A stretch of 32,077 nt of DNA, taken from positions 1 to 32,077 of the forward strand of contig CAMAYW010000002.1 of NCBI GenBank assembly GCA_945862475.1, given 5' to 3'. Positions 1 through 9,004 of the stretch are shown here, piece after piece. Source of the DNA: Bacteriovorax stolpii (GTDB taxonomy: Bacteria; Bdellovibrionota; Bacteriovoracia; Bacteriovoracales; Bacteriovoracaceae). The first letter of the stretch is position 1; each line of letters opens with the position of its first letter. The notes under the pieces were generated by a model. The model saw only the letters and a program-made list of their open reading frames with translations, was not told the DNA's origin and searched no databases. Made by a program: the position numbers and the translations under genes.

Positions 1-359
1 AACAAAGAGACAAAAATTTGCGCTTTATATGAACCAGTTTTTTCATCGAATAATGGTATTATTTTCTGTCGAGCGTACTCCCAGCTATAACGGTGAAGAT
101 GATCCTTTTTAAAACTTACTTCTAAAAGAGCTCTCGGAACTAAAAGTGATTTATCAAGTCTCACCCATTGAAGCGAGTCTTTGATCATTTTGCCGGTGAT
201 TTCTAATGGACCCTCAGATTTTATTCGAAAGGAATCCAAATCAATCGGCATTCTATCCTCAGCAAGTGTCACAACTCCAAATGAAATAGGATCAACCTTT
301 TGCCTTTGGGCCATGGCGAGGTAAGGTAAAACAAGAAAGAGGTAAAAAAATATTTTCAT
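1..359 (-). CDS. hypothetical secreted protein, 3' truncated by window edge
   Basis: Manual minus-strand translation from ATG at 359: MKIFFYLFLVLPYLAMAQRQKVDPISFGVVTLAEDRMPIDLDSFRIKSEGPLEITGKMIKDSLQWVRLDKSLLVPRALLEVSF..., open to the window edge; signal-peptide-like N-terminus. Not in the ORF track because it runs off the edge. Confidence 0.75.
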   Translation of the reverse strand, partial: MKIFFYLFLVLPYLAMAQRQKVDPISFGVVTLAEDRMPIDLDSFRIKSEGPLEITGKMIKDSLQWVRLDKSLLVPRALLEVSFKKDHLHRYSWEYARQKIIPLFDEKTGSYKAQIFVSL

Positions 360-401
360 TACTGAAATTATAACCAGAGAATAAATAAAATGGTCAATCT
401 T

Positions 402-1754
402 TTACTCAATCCAGACTTTATAACTTCGATTTTCTATTTGAAGGGAAAAGAGTTCTTGCGGAGTAAAGTGATCCATTTTCACATTGGCAATGATCTGCTT
501 TAAATTAATCTCAGTATCCTGAATCCGATTTAAAACTTTATCAGGCATGAGGCCCTCTAGATTATCAATCGCTGAAATCGGTAATACCATGGAAACGACT
601 TGTTTTTCATTTTCTAGAACTTCAATTTTTATCTCAGTGGATGCCATTTTGTTGTCTTTTATTGAAAGATAGGGCTCGATTATTTGTCCAAGTGGTATAG
701 TGATTTTTTTTGATTGATAGATTTTTATAATGGAAAACAAACTTCGCATCATTAATAGAACCCAAGGGTCTGTGAATTCTCTTAATTCCTTTATTTTCTC
801 CTGATACTTGTCCTGTAATTCCTTTGAAAGAGACCAGTCCGGGTTGATTGGTGTTCTTAAAAGGGGATCAAAGAGATCATCCCTAAGTTGTTGCTCCTTC
901 CCCTTAAAGTAAGTTGCCTCAAGTCTTACACCAAATTCTTTGAAGCCATTAATAACATCTTTATTGGAAAGAAGTTTTTTAAAACCATTAACTCTTCGCT
1001 CAGAAACAATTTGACTACAGCCGAAGTCATAGACGACGACTGTCCCATCTTCGGCCATACCCCAGTTTCTGTCGTTGAGGTCACCATGAAGGAGTCCATG
1101 GGTTAAAAGAGAGTCAAAAAAAAAGTTAAAAATTAAAAACTGATCAATTCGAGAAAGATCTCTGGCCAGAGTTGAGGGAACTAGCTCCTGACAAAGTATT
1201 GTCTCATTAGAATACGATCCAATAACATTTGGAATTTTGATATTCGTATTATTTTGAAAAATTCGAAAAAAATGTTTTTGGAAATCAGCCTCTCGCTTAA
1301 GGTTCGTTTCTTCTTCAAAAACTTCTGTGAGAAAACGTCTAAAAACGGATTGATCAAATTGAAATCCCTTGGATTTAGCGAAGTGCTTCCCAAGTATCAA
1401 GATATTATCAATTTCTTTTTTTATCTGATCTCTTATGCCAGGATGAAGAATTTTAATCGCGTAGGGTGAATTCCCAATGGAAACATAAAAAACTTGTCCC
1501 ATAGAAGCTGCAAAAACCTCACCATTGAAGTCAACTTTGTTGTTGAGTTCTTTCTCAAATATTTTCTTTGCTTCTGATTTTGAGATCGATGATTTAGGAA
1601 GTTCAGAATTTTTTCCCTGCGCTAAAACCTGACCAATTTTAGCATTAAGACCCTGAGAATTAAGCAATTCCTGTGCCCAAAATTTTTGGCCGCTATTGGG
1701 TAATAACTTATATTTAAGTTTTAAATAAGGAATCTTTAAAATCGTGGAAATCAT
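402..1754 (-). CDS. ABC1/AarF/UbiB-family atypical kinase
   Basis: KxGQ motif (AKIGQVLAQG), Ala-rich loop (AASMGQV), VAIK-like lysine (YAIKILHPG), catalytic loop HGDLNDRNWG and YDFG. Confidence 0.85.
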   Translation of the reverse strand: MISTILKIPYLKLKYKLLPNSGQKFWAQELLNSQGLNAKIGQVLAQGKNSELPKSSISKSEAKKIFEKELNNKVDFNGEVFAASMGQVFYVSIGNSPYAIKILHPGIRDQIKKEIDNILILGKHFAKSKGFQFDQSVFRRFLTEVFEEETNLKREADFQKHFFRIFQNNTNIKIPNVIGSYSNETILCQELVPSTLARDLSRIDQFLIFNFFFDSLLTHGLLHGDLNDRNWGMAEDGTVVVYDFGCSQIVSERRVNGFKKLLSNKDVINGFKEFGVRLEATYFKGKEQQLRDDLFDPLLRTPINPDWSLSKELQDKYQEKIKELREFTDPWVLLMMRSLFSIIKIYQSKKITIPLGQIIEPYLSIKDNKMASTEIKIEVLENEKQVVSMVLPISAIDNLEGLMPDKVLNRIQDTEINLKQIIANVKMDHFTPQELFSLQIENRSYKVWIE

Positions 1755-1874
1755 CCGTAAATTTTATCATATATATTATGTTTTATGTGTCAAAAAATTA
1801 ATCCATAAGATCGCCCAGGATCAGTGTACCAATTAACGTTTTGAATCTAAGTTAGTCGTTAGATTGAGAACTAA

Positions 1875-3272
1875 ATGGAATTATATTTAAGTTATTATTT
1901 TCTTTTTTTCCTTTGTATCCTATACCTCTTTGGGTTTTCACTCGCACTTTCTTCTTTATTTGAATCAAGAACTCCTCAGGGATCGATGGCCTGGTTTCTA
2001 TCACTTACGTGCCTTCCATTCATCTCAATCCCTTTGTATTTTTTCTTTGGTAAGAAAAAAATTGATAATTATGATTCATATGATTCTGAAATGATCTCCA
2101 TTAGATGCGCCAATGAAATCATCATTAATACCTTTAAATACCACCGACCCAAAGGACAAAGATTATTATCAGAAGAACGTTTTAATTTTATATCCGGGAA
2201 CTCGATAACATTACTAATAGATGGTGAAGAAACCTTTTCAGAAATGCTTCAAACAATTTCTGAAGCCAAAGATTATATTTTCTTGCAAATGTATATCTTT
2301 CGGACAGATAAAATAGGCAAAATGATCATCGAAGCTCTTGTTAGAAAGGCAACTGCAGGGGTAAAAGTCTATGTATTATACGAGAAAATAGGTATTAGGA
2401 TGTCAAAAAGTCTCCTTTCAGAAATGAAAAGGAGTGGAATACTTTTTGGAGAATTCTCTCCGACCAGGTTTAATAAATTTCAATTTAACTTTAGAAATCA
2501 CAGGAAGCAATTAATTGTCGATGGAAAAGTAGGCTTCTTTGGTGGGATTAATATTGGTGATGATTACCTCGGAAAGTACTCACATATTGGGTATTGGAGA
2601 GATTCAAATGTAAAAATAAAAGGACCTGTTTTAGGCTTGGCGCAATTAGATTTTATAAAAGATTGGAAATTTTCTCAATCTGAAGCGATTGAAATTCAGC
2701 TTCATGTGTCTGGTCAATCTGGTGATTCAAATATTTTACACTTTTCAACTTCCCCAGATGAAGAGAGGCCAATTAATCTTTTGCAGCATATTGAATTAAT
2801 TCACAAGGCTAAGAAACGTATTTGGATTGCGAATCCCTATGTTATCCCCCCCCAAGGTCTTTTAGATGCGCTTTACATATCAAGCATGAGAGGGATTGAT
2901 ATTCGAATTATTATTCCTAAGAATAATGACAACGAATTAGTTGCACTTGCGATGGATGTTCACTCAGAGCGCTTATTTAATTCTGGTGTTAAAATATTTA
3001 AATACAAACCAGGAATGATGCATCAGAAAGTAATATTGATTGATGACGATCTTGCGATCATTGGATCCTCAAATTTCGATTTTAGAAGTATGTATCTAAA
3101 TTTTGAAAATTCTATTATAACAGACGATCAATATTTTATTAAAGAATTAGAATTCTCATTTAGAAATGACTTCATGGTTTGTTATGAGTTAACTGAGGAG
3201 TATTTTGGATCTTTATCAAAATATCATAGGTTAAAATCCTATCTCATAAATAGTCTTGCTCCTGTTCTGTAA
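1875..3272 (+). CDS. cls: cardiolipin synthase / phospholipase D-family protein
   Basis: Two HxK PLD motifs (NHRKQLIVDGKVGFFGGINIGDDY; MHQKVILIDDDLAIIGSSNFDFRS) and N-terminal TM segments with PLDc_N-like SMAWFLSLTCLPFISIPLYFFFG. Confidence 0.92.
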   Translation: MELYLSYYFLFFLCILYLFGFSLALSSLFESRTPQGSMAWFLSLTCLPFISIPLYFFFGKKKIDNYDSYDSEMISIRCANEIIINTFKYHRPKGQRLLSEERFNFISGNSITLLIDGEETFSEMLQTISEAKDYIFLQMYIFRTDKIGKMIIEALVRKATAGVKVYVLYEKIGIRMSKSLLSEMKRSGILFGEFSPTRFNKFQFNFRNHRKQLIVDGKVGFFGGINIGDDYLGKYSHIGYWRDSNVKIKGPVLGLAQLDFIKDWKFSQSEAIEIQLHVSGQSGDSNILHFSTSPDEERPINLLQHIELIHKAKKRIWIANPYVIPPQGLLDALYISSMRGIDIRIIIPKNNDNELVALAMDVHSERLFNSGVKIFKYKPGMMHQKVILIDDDLAIIGSSNFDFRSMYLNFENSIITDDQYFIKELEFSFRNDFMVCYELTEEYFGSLSKYHRLKSYLINSLAPVL

Positions 3273-4151
3273 TCAAGGAGGTAATATGAAAATATTTCCT
3301 TCAAATATTTCAATCATTCTCCTTGTTTCTGATCCGATAAGAACTTTCTCCATAAACGAAGACTGATGCCTTTGCATGATGATTAATTCGCTATGGAGTT
3401 CGACAAGTATTCTATTGAGATGATAGGCAATCCTTTTTTCTGTAGTTATCTCAACATGGAAATGACATTTATCTGAAAAATCAATTTGTTTTTTTAGGTT
3501 CTCTATAACCTCTGCAGTTAATTTTTTCTTCTGATCTTCTGTAAGAGCTAGGAGTTCTGTTGAGAACCCAATTTTTCCTATACCAATATATCTTGCTGCA
3601 ATATCTGGAATAAGTGAAACAATATGTAAATCAAGTAAGTATGAATTAATGATATCTTTACCAAAATTAAAAAGCTTATTTGTTGCTCCGTAAGGGTCAA
3701 CTAGAAGCGATACATTTCTAAATTCCAATTCTCTTTTTATAATGAGAACAGGCACAGGCGAATTTGCAAGAATTTTTACTGCGGTACTTCCCAAATTGAA
3801 ATGACCTGTTCTTCCTTTATGGCCTATGATGACAAGATCAATTTTATTTTCTGCAATAAAATTGAGAATAACTTGAGAGATAACACCAAATGATACAAAT
3901 GGATTTCCTGTAACGTCGTTTTTTTCTAGTTGGTCTTTTATTTTATTTTTTATTATTTTTAACATTTCTACTTGATAACCACCTTCCGAATAATTTGGTG
4001 GCATCCAATCCCAATTGATAGAGTATTCATGAATATTAAGAGCAAAAATTTTGGAATCACTTTTTTTTCTTATTTTCTCAGCGGCTTTCATGGCATAATC
4101 AGAAAAGATCGAAAAATCTGTACAGACAAGTATGTTTGAAAAATTTGTCAT
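3273..4151 (-). CDS. universal stress protein (UspA-family domain)
   Basis: MTNFSNILVCTDFSIFSDYAMKAAEKI...DLVIIGHKGRTGHFNLGSTAVKILANSPVPVLII is a typical Usp signature. The track ORF starts at 4394, but ATG at 4151 has a good SD (GGGAGGACTTCG-ATG) and removes the overlap with the ATPase. Confidence 0.85.
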   Translation of the reverse strand: MTNFSNILVCTDFSIFSDYAMKAAEKIRKKSDSKIFALNIHEYSINWDWMPPNYSEGGYQVEMLKIIKNKIKDQLEKNDVTGNPFVSFGVISQVILNFIAENKIDLVIIGHKGRTGHFNLGSTAVKILANSPVPVLIIKRELEFRNVSLLVDPYGATNKLFNFGKDIINSYLLDLHIVSLIPDIAARYIGIGKIGFSTELLALTEDQKKKLTAEVIENLKKQIDFSDKCHFHVEITTEKRIAYHLNRILVELHSELIIMQRHQSSFMEKVLIGSETRRMIEIFEGNIFILPP

Positions 4152-4230
4152 CGAAGTCCTCCCATTTGCTTTATTGATATCATTTTTTATCTTTTTTTTG
4201 GCCGAATCTTTCTTAAGGGGAATAGATTCT

Positions 4231-6729
4231 ATGAAACGAATTACATCATTTAAAAACCTAGCTAAAATTAATCTCAACCAACTTTCAGAAGATGATATAA
4301 ATCTACAACTAAAAAAATTTGGTCCTAACGCAATAGTTGATAAAAAAAAACATCCCATTTTTGAAGTTCTTTTTGATACTTTTAAAGACCCCATGATTTG
4401 GATACTTATTCTTATTGGATTTATTTTCTATTTTTTGGGTGAATACAATGAATCACTTTCTCTTTTTGTTGCAATCATTCCTCTGATTTTTATGGATGCC
4501 TATCTTCACAAAAGAACTCAAGTTTCAATTGAAAGCTTAAAGGGGCAATTAAGCACTCACGCAAAAGTATTTCGACACAATGAGTTTATTAAAATAAATA
4601 CATTTGATATCGTTCCTGGTGATCTTGTGATGATCGAGTCAGGTTCCTACTTACCCGCAGATGGATTTTTCGAAGAAGCAGAAAGTTTACAGATGGATGA
4701 GTCAACACTAACGGGTGAATCCCTCCCAGTACAAAAAAAGAAATTTAATGAATCTATAAATGATTTAATCAATTCTGAACCATTTATGGTTTCAACTGAA
4801 TATTTAGGTTTTGCTGGAACAAGGTCGCTTAGAGGAAGTGGGAAACTTAGAGTGTTAGAGACTGGAGTAAGAACCGTTTATGGGGAAATATTGCAATCTG
4901 TAAATTCTGTAAAACATGAGAAAACATCACTTCAAAATGAGGTTACTAAAATTGTAAAACTTCTCTCTATTGGTTCTGCCATTTTATGTATCTTATTGGC
5001 CTTTGTTCGAATCCTTCAGGGGAAAGGGATACTAGACGCTTTCTTAAGTGCCGCCACCCTAGCAGTAGCTGCCATTCCTGAAGAATTTCCTATCGTTTTG
5101 ACTTTTTACTTAGGAGTAGGGGTTTATAGACTAGCAAAGAAAAAAGCTCTAGTGAGAAGAGCTGTAAGTGTTGAAAACATAGGCAGAGTTAGTTGCATCT
5201 GTAGTGATAAGACCGGTACAATAACTTTGGGACAACTTAAGTTAAAAAAAATAATCTCTGAAAAAAATCTTTCTGAAAAAGAAGTCTGGGAGGCTTCTTT
5301 TTGGGCGTCTGATCCCTCTGGAAGTGATCCTATGGATCAGGCAATCGCAGAATATGGTGAATATAAAGAACTATCAACAGGAAAAAGGGAGTTGATTTTT
5401 CCCTTTGAAGAAAAAAGAAAACGAGAGTCTTCATTTGTTAGGATTGAGAGTGGCTTTGTCTGTTTCACAAAAGGTTCACCCGAAACGATACTCGATATAT
5501 CTAATGTAACAGATATTGAAAAAAATCATTGGCTCGAACAAATTAGTGAGATTGCTTCACAAGGTCATAAAATTATTGCTTGTGCCAGAAAAAATATTTC
5601 TCAAAATTTTCTGGATAATAAAAATGAACCTTACGAGGGATTTCAATTTCTGGGTATTTTAATCTTTGAAGATCCCCCTAGGCCGGAGGTGAAAGATGCT
5701 ATTAGCTACTGTAAAGAAAATTTAATAAAAGTTATGATGATAACGGGTGATCATTTAGAAACCTCAAAATTCATCGCTAAGGCCGTTGGTATAGGAAATC
5801 TTGATCCCAAGGTCATGTCTGCCGAAAAAAATCCTGAGTATTTTGAAGAAGATTGGCTTATTCAACATCCTCATTTTTTAAAAAATTTAGATGTCATTTC
5901 TCGTTGTACACCAATGCAAAAATTTAACATTGTAAAATCACTTAAACGTGACTTTGAAGTGGTTGCCGTTACTGGAGACGGAGTCAATGACGTTCCTGCA
6001 CTAAAAGTTGCGAGTGTTGGAATATCGATGGGGATGCGCGGAACTCAATCTGCCAAAGAGGCATCATCTATTATTTTAGCCGATGATAATTTCTCTACAA
6101 TTGTTCATGCTATTAAAGAAGGGAGACAATTGTTTTATAATCTCGCAAATAGTTTTGAATACTTATTTTTAATTCATATACCCTTCGTCTTAACAGCAGC
6201 ATTAATTCCCTTAATCGGTGGTCCACTTTTATATTTACCCATCCACGTCATTTGGTTTGAGCTCATAATTCATCCTACGGCGTTGTTTTCTTTTCAACAG
6301 GAAATATCCTCGAAAATAAATTATAAGATGGGTAAAAGAATTTTTTTGTCAAAAAAAGAGTTTCTTACAACAATCTCTGTCGGCATTTTTGTTGCTCTAT
6401 GTATGCTTCTTTCATATGAAAGGATCATGATTCATTTAGATTCTGTTAAACATGCAAGATCAATGATCATCGCAATAACAACATTTTGGAATATCGGAAT
6501 TGTTTTTGCCTTAACGGGCTTTCAGTCTTGGAGTTCAAGATTCATTTCTTTCATGACTTTAGTTTCTACTGTTTTATTTATACAAGTGGATATGTTTTCA
6601 TCCTATTTTCAAATGCTGAAATTAGGACTTAACGATTGGTTGTTAGTACTTTTTGTAGCACTTTTTTTCCTGGCTGTATTAAAGTCGACCAGAACTTTCT
6701 TAGATAAGAAATTTTACGTAAAAGAGTGA
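4231..6729 (+). CDS. cation-translocating P-type ATPase (P2/PMR1-like)
   Basis: TLTGESLPV, IPEEFP, CSDKTGTIT, MITGDH, VTGDGVNDVPALKVASVGISMG. Track ORF starts at 4132; ATG at 4231 (MKRITSFKN) preceded by AAGGGG is preferred. Confidence 0.92.
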   Translation: MKRITSFKNLAKINLNQLSEDDINLQLKKFGPNAIVDKKKHPIFEVLFDTFKDPMIWILILIGFIFYFLGEYNESLSLFVAIIPLIFMDAYLHKRTQVSIESLKGQLSTHAKVFRHNEFIKINTFDIVPGDLVMIESGSYLPADGFFEEAESLQMDESTLTGESLPVQKKKFNESINDLINSEPFMVSTEYLGFAGTRSLRGSGKLRVLETGVRTVYGEILQSVNSVKHEKTSLQNEVTKIVKLLSIGSAILCILLAFVRILQGKGILDAFLSAATLAVAAIPEEFPIVLTFYLGVGVYRLAKKKALVRRAVSVENIGRVSCICSDKTGTITLGQLKLKKIISEKNLSEKEVWEASFWASDPSGSDPMDQAIAEYGEYKELSTGKRELIFPFEEKRKRESSFVRIESGFVCFTKGSPETILDISNVTDIEKNHWLEQISEIASQGHKIIACARKNISQNFLDNKNEPYEGFQFLGILIFEDPPRPEVKDAISYCKENLIKVMMITGDHLETSKFIAKAVGIGNLDPKVMSAEKNPEYFEEDWLIQHPHFLKNLDVISRCTPMQKFNIVKSLKRDFEVVAVTGDGVNDVPALKVASVGISMGMRGTQSAKEASSIILADDNFSTIVHAIKEGRQLFYNLANSFEYLFLIHIPFVLTAALIPLIGGPLLYLPIHVIWFELIIHPTALFSFQQEISSKINYKMGKRIFLSKKEFLTTISVGIFVALCMLLSYERIMIHLDSVKHARSMIIAITTFWNIGIVFALTGFQSWSSRFISFMTLVSTVLFIQVDMFSSYFQMLKLGLNDWLLVLFVALFFLAVLKSTRTFLDKKFYVKE

Positions 6730-7575
6730 GAGAACAACCGTTAGTAACCATAATGAAATAGCAAAAAGAAAAGGTCGAAATCCAATTTTTTTCATCTTCT
6801 GGATGTTAAAGGTAAGGCCAATTAAGAAAAGAGTTAAGGCGAAGCCATTTTTAGATATATAAACAAATACCTCTTTGAATCGATTGATAGGTGTATAAAA
6901 AGTGAAAAGCAAAGACATTAATAAGAACCCGCCCACAAACCATGGTCGTGAGGAGGAATGCGACTCTCTTTTCAACTTAAATGAAAATAAAAATGTAATG
7001 GGAATGATCCATAATGCTCTCGTAAGCTTAATTGTAGTTGCTACTTGAAGCGCTTCTTGCCCATAAAGAGTTGATGCCCCTATAACAGAGCTTGTGTCGT
7101 GAATGGCCAAGGCGGCCCAAGTTCCAAAAGCTTTTTGACTTAGTTCAAACCACTCACCAAGAGTAGGAAAAATAAAAAGTGAGACTGTATTAAATAAAAA
7201 AACAATTGTAACAGAAATGGTTATGGTTAATGTTTCTGCCCCAATTACCGGCGCTAAGGCTGCAATAGCGCTTCCACCACAAATTGCAGTTCCCATAGTA
7301 AGGAGTGTTCCTAATTTTTTTTCAACCTTAAAGACCTTTATTCCAAAATATCCAAGTAAAAAGATTAAAAATAGGCTAACTGCTGTAAGTAGAACACCCG
7401 AAGATCCCTCGTGAAGAACATGATGAAATGAAAGTGAAGACCCTAAGAGAACGACACTTAGTTGTAATAAATGTGAACTCCACTTTTTGGCAGTTTGAGG
7501 AATATTTGAATCATTTTTAATAAAAAATGAAAGAAAAATTCCTAGGAAAAGAGCCCAATGTGCAGGGAGAATCAT
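6700..7575 (-). CDS. YeiH/UPF0324-family putative sulfate exporter membrane protein
   Basis: Multi-TM protein with CGGSAIAALAPVIGA and ALAIHDTSSVIGASTLYG, motifs typical of the UPF0324/YeiH family. Confidence 0.85.
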   Translation of the reverse strand: MILPAHWALFLGIFLSFFIKNDSNIPQTAKKWSSHLLQLSVVLLGSSLSFHHVLHEGSSGVLLTAVSLFLIFLLGYFGIKVFKVEKKLGTLLTMGTAICGGSAIAALAPVIGAETLTITISVTIVFLFNTVSLFIFPTLGEWFELSQKAFGTWAALAIHDTSSVIGASTLYGQEALQVATTIKLTRALWIIPITFLFSFKLKRESHSSSRPWFVGGFLLMSLLFTFYTPINRFKEVFVYISKNGFALTLFLIGLTFNIQKMKKIGFRPFLFAISLWLLTVVLSLFYVKFLI

Positions 7576-7937
7576 GGTTTTTTTGTTGGTAAAATCGTTC
7601 CTAAAGTCATGTATCCGCCAATGTTTTCAGCTTCGACGTTGACTTCCTTTAATAGAATCTTGACTCGACCTGATCTAGCTCCACTTCGACAATATAAAAA
7701 AATCTTCTTTCCATTTGTTAATTTTAAAAATTCATCTTTCCAATTTCTTTGAGACTCAAATTTAGAAAGGGGAAACCAAATAGCATTTTCAATCATTCCC
7801 TCTTTGATTTTACTTTCTTCACGGACATCTACAAAAATCGCTTTACCCTCTCTAACGAGGTCAAAAGCCTCTTTTGGATTGTAGGCAAAGACATAAACAC
7901 TAAACAAAGCTAGGATAGAGATAATTATTTTTTTCAC
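7572..7937 (-). CDS. secreted rhodanese-like domain protein
   Basis: Signal peptide (MKKIIISILALFSVYVFA), FVDVREESKIKEGMIENAIWFPLS and active-site loop YCRSGARS; 4-bp overlap with the downstream YeiH gene. Confidence 0.85.
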   Translation of the reverse strand: MKKIIISILALFSVYVFAYNPKEAFDLVREGKAIFVDVREESKIKEGMIENAIWFPLSKFESQRNWKDEFLKLTNGKKIFLYCRSGARSGRVKILLKEVNVEAENIGGYMTLGTILPTKKP

Positions 7938-8230
7938 TTTTATTCCTTAGATCGGGCAAAATATTTTCTGCATAAATTTAAATTACTTTATGACATCTTG
8001 ATTAACAATGAAGTAGAAAGAAAAAGTTTTTTTCTCTTCTTAGACCAAGTCATCCTTCATTTTGCATCCTTTTTTTCATAGTTTAATATTAAATTGCAAT
8101 TTTGTAATGGAAATATCGTTTTGGATTAGACATTATTGCTCGTGGCCTTTTACCAACTTTTAATGCGCTCTTGCTAGAACTGATCTCTATCATCGACACA
8201 CCTCTTTTTTAAGTGACACAATTTCCCGTT

Positions 8231-9004
8231 ATGAAGAGAAAAATAGTTGTTTCCTTTACAGTCATTATTATTTTATCAGTCATTCTCGTTTCAATATATT
8301 TTATAAATAAAGAAGACTATGAAATAACTCATCCCCATCAAGGGGATATCATTGAGTCCGTATACGGCCTTGGAAAAATAAAATCTAAGAATAAATTTGA
8401 TCTTATGATTGGCGTCGTTCTTAAAGTTAAAAAGATTTTTAAATCTGAAGGAGATAAAGTAAAAATAGGTGATCCGCTGATTGAATTTGATAACCTTGTT
8501 ATAAAATCTCCTTTGAATGGAACAGTGACCTATTTAAAATACTATGTAGGTGAAACGGCACTTCCTCAAATACCTATTCTTAGAATTGAAAATCTATCCG
8601 ATTTGTTTATTGAACTTTCTCTTGACCAGCAATCCGTTTTAAGGGTCATGCCAGATCAAAAGGTGAAAATATCCTTCGAGTATCTTAGGGGAGATATGTT
8701 TTCAGGAAAAGTTCTTAATGTTTTTCCTAGAAATGATGAGTTTATTGCATCAATTGTGACCGATAAACTACCAAAAAACGTCTTGCCAGGGATGACTGGT
8801 GATTTATCAATTGAAATAGGGAAAATCACTAATGCTTTGCTGTTACCCATCGCAGCGGTACAAAATGGGTTTATTAGCATCAAGAAAAAAAATACATGGA
8901 TTAAGAAGAAAGTACGTCTTGGTCATTCGAGTTCACTTTTTATTGAAATCTTAGACACAGATCTTACAATTAAAGATGAAATTAGATATCTCAAGAAGGA
9001 TTAA
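8231..9004 (+). CDS. HlyD/MacA-like periplasmic adaptor protein of an ABC exporter
   Basis: N-terminal TM, lipoyl-like half-motifs (EGDKVKIGDPLIEF / IKSPLNGTV), beta-barrel-like C-terminus; operon with ABC permease and ATPase. Track ORF opens at GTG 8213; ATG 8231 preferred. Confidence 0.8.
   Translation: MKRKIVVSFTVIIILSVILVSIYFINKEDYEITHPHQGDIIESVYGLGKIKSKNKFDLMIGVVLKVKKIFKSEGDKVKIGDPLIEFDNLVIKSPLNGTVTYLKYYVGETALPQIPILRIENLSDLFIELSLDQQSVLRVMPDQKVKISFEYLRGDMFSGKVLNVFPRNDEFIASIVTDKLPKNVLPGMTGDLSIEIGKITNALLLPIAAVQNGFISIKKKNTWIKKKVRLGHSSSLFIEILDTDLTIKDEIRYLKKD

Noticed and set aside
888-1469. Track ORFs 888-1106(+), 1181-1393(-), 1254-1469(+)
   Set aside because: Fully inside the ABC1 kinase CDS, no recognisable protein features.
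3286-3366. Plus-strand mini-ORF with near-perfect SD (AAGGAGGTAAT-ATG): MKIFPSNISIILLVSDPIRTFSINED
   Set aside because: Antisense to the Usp 3' end; the SD-like string is the complement of its C-terminal Pro codons. Probably fortuitous without expression data.
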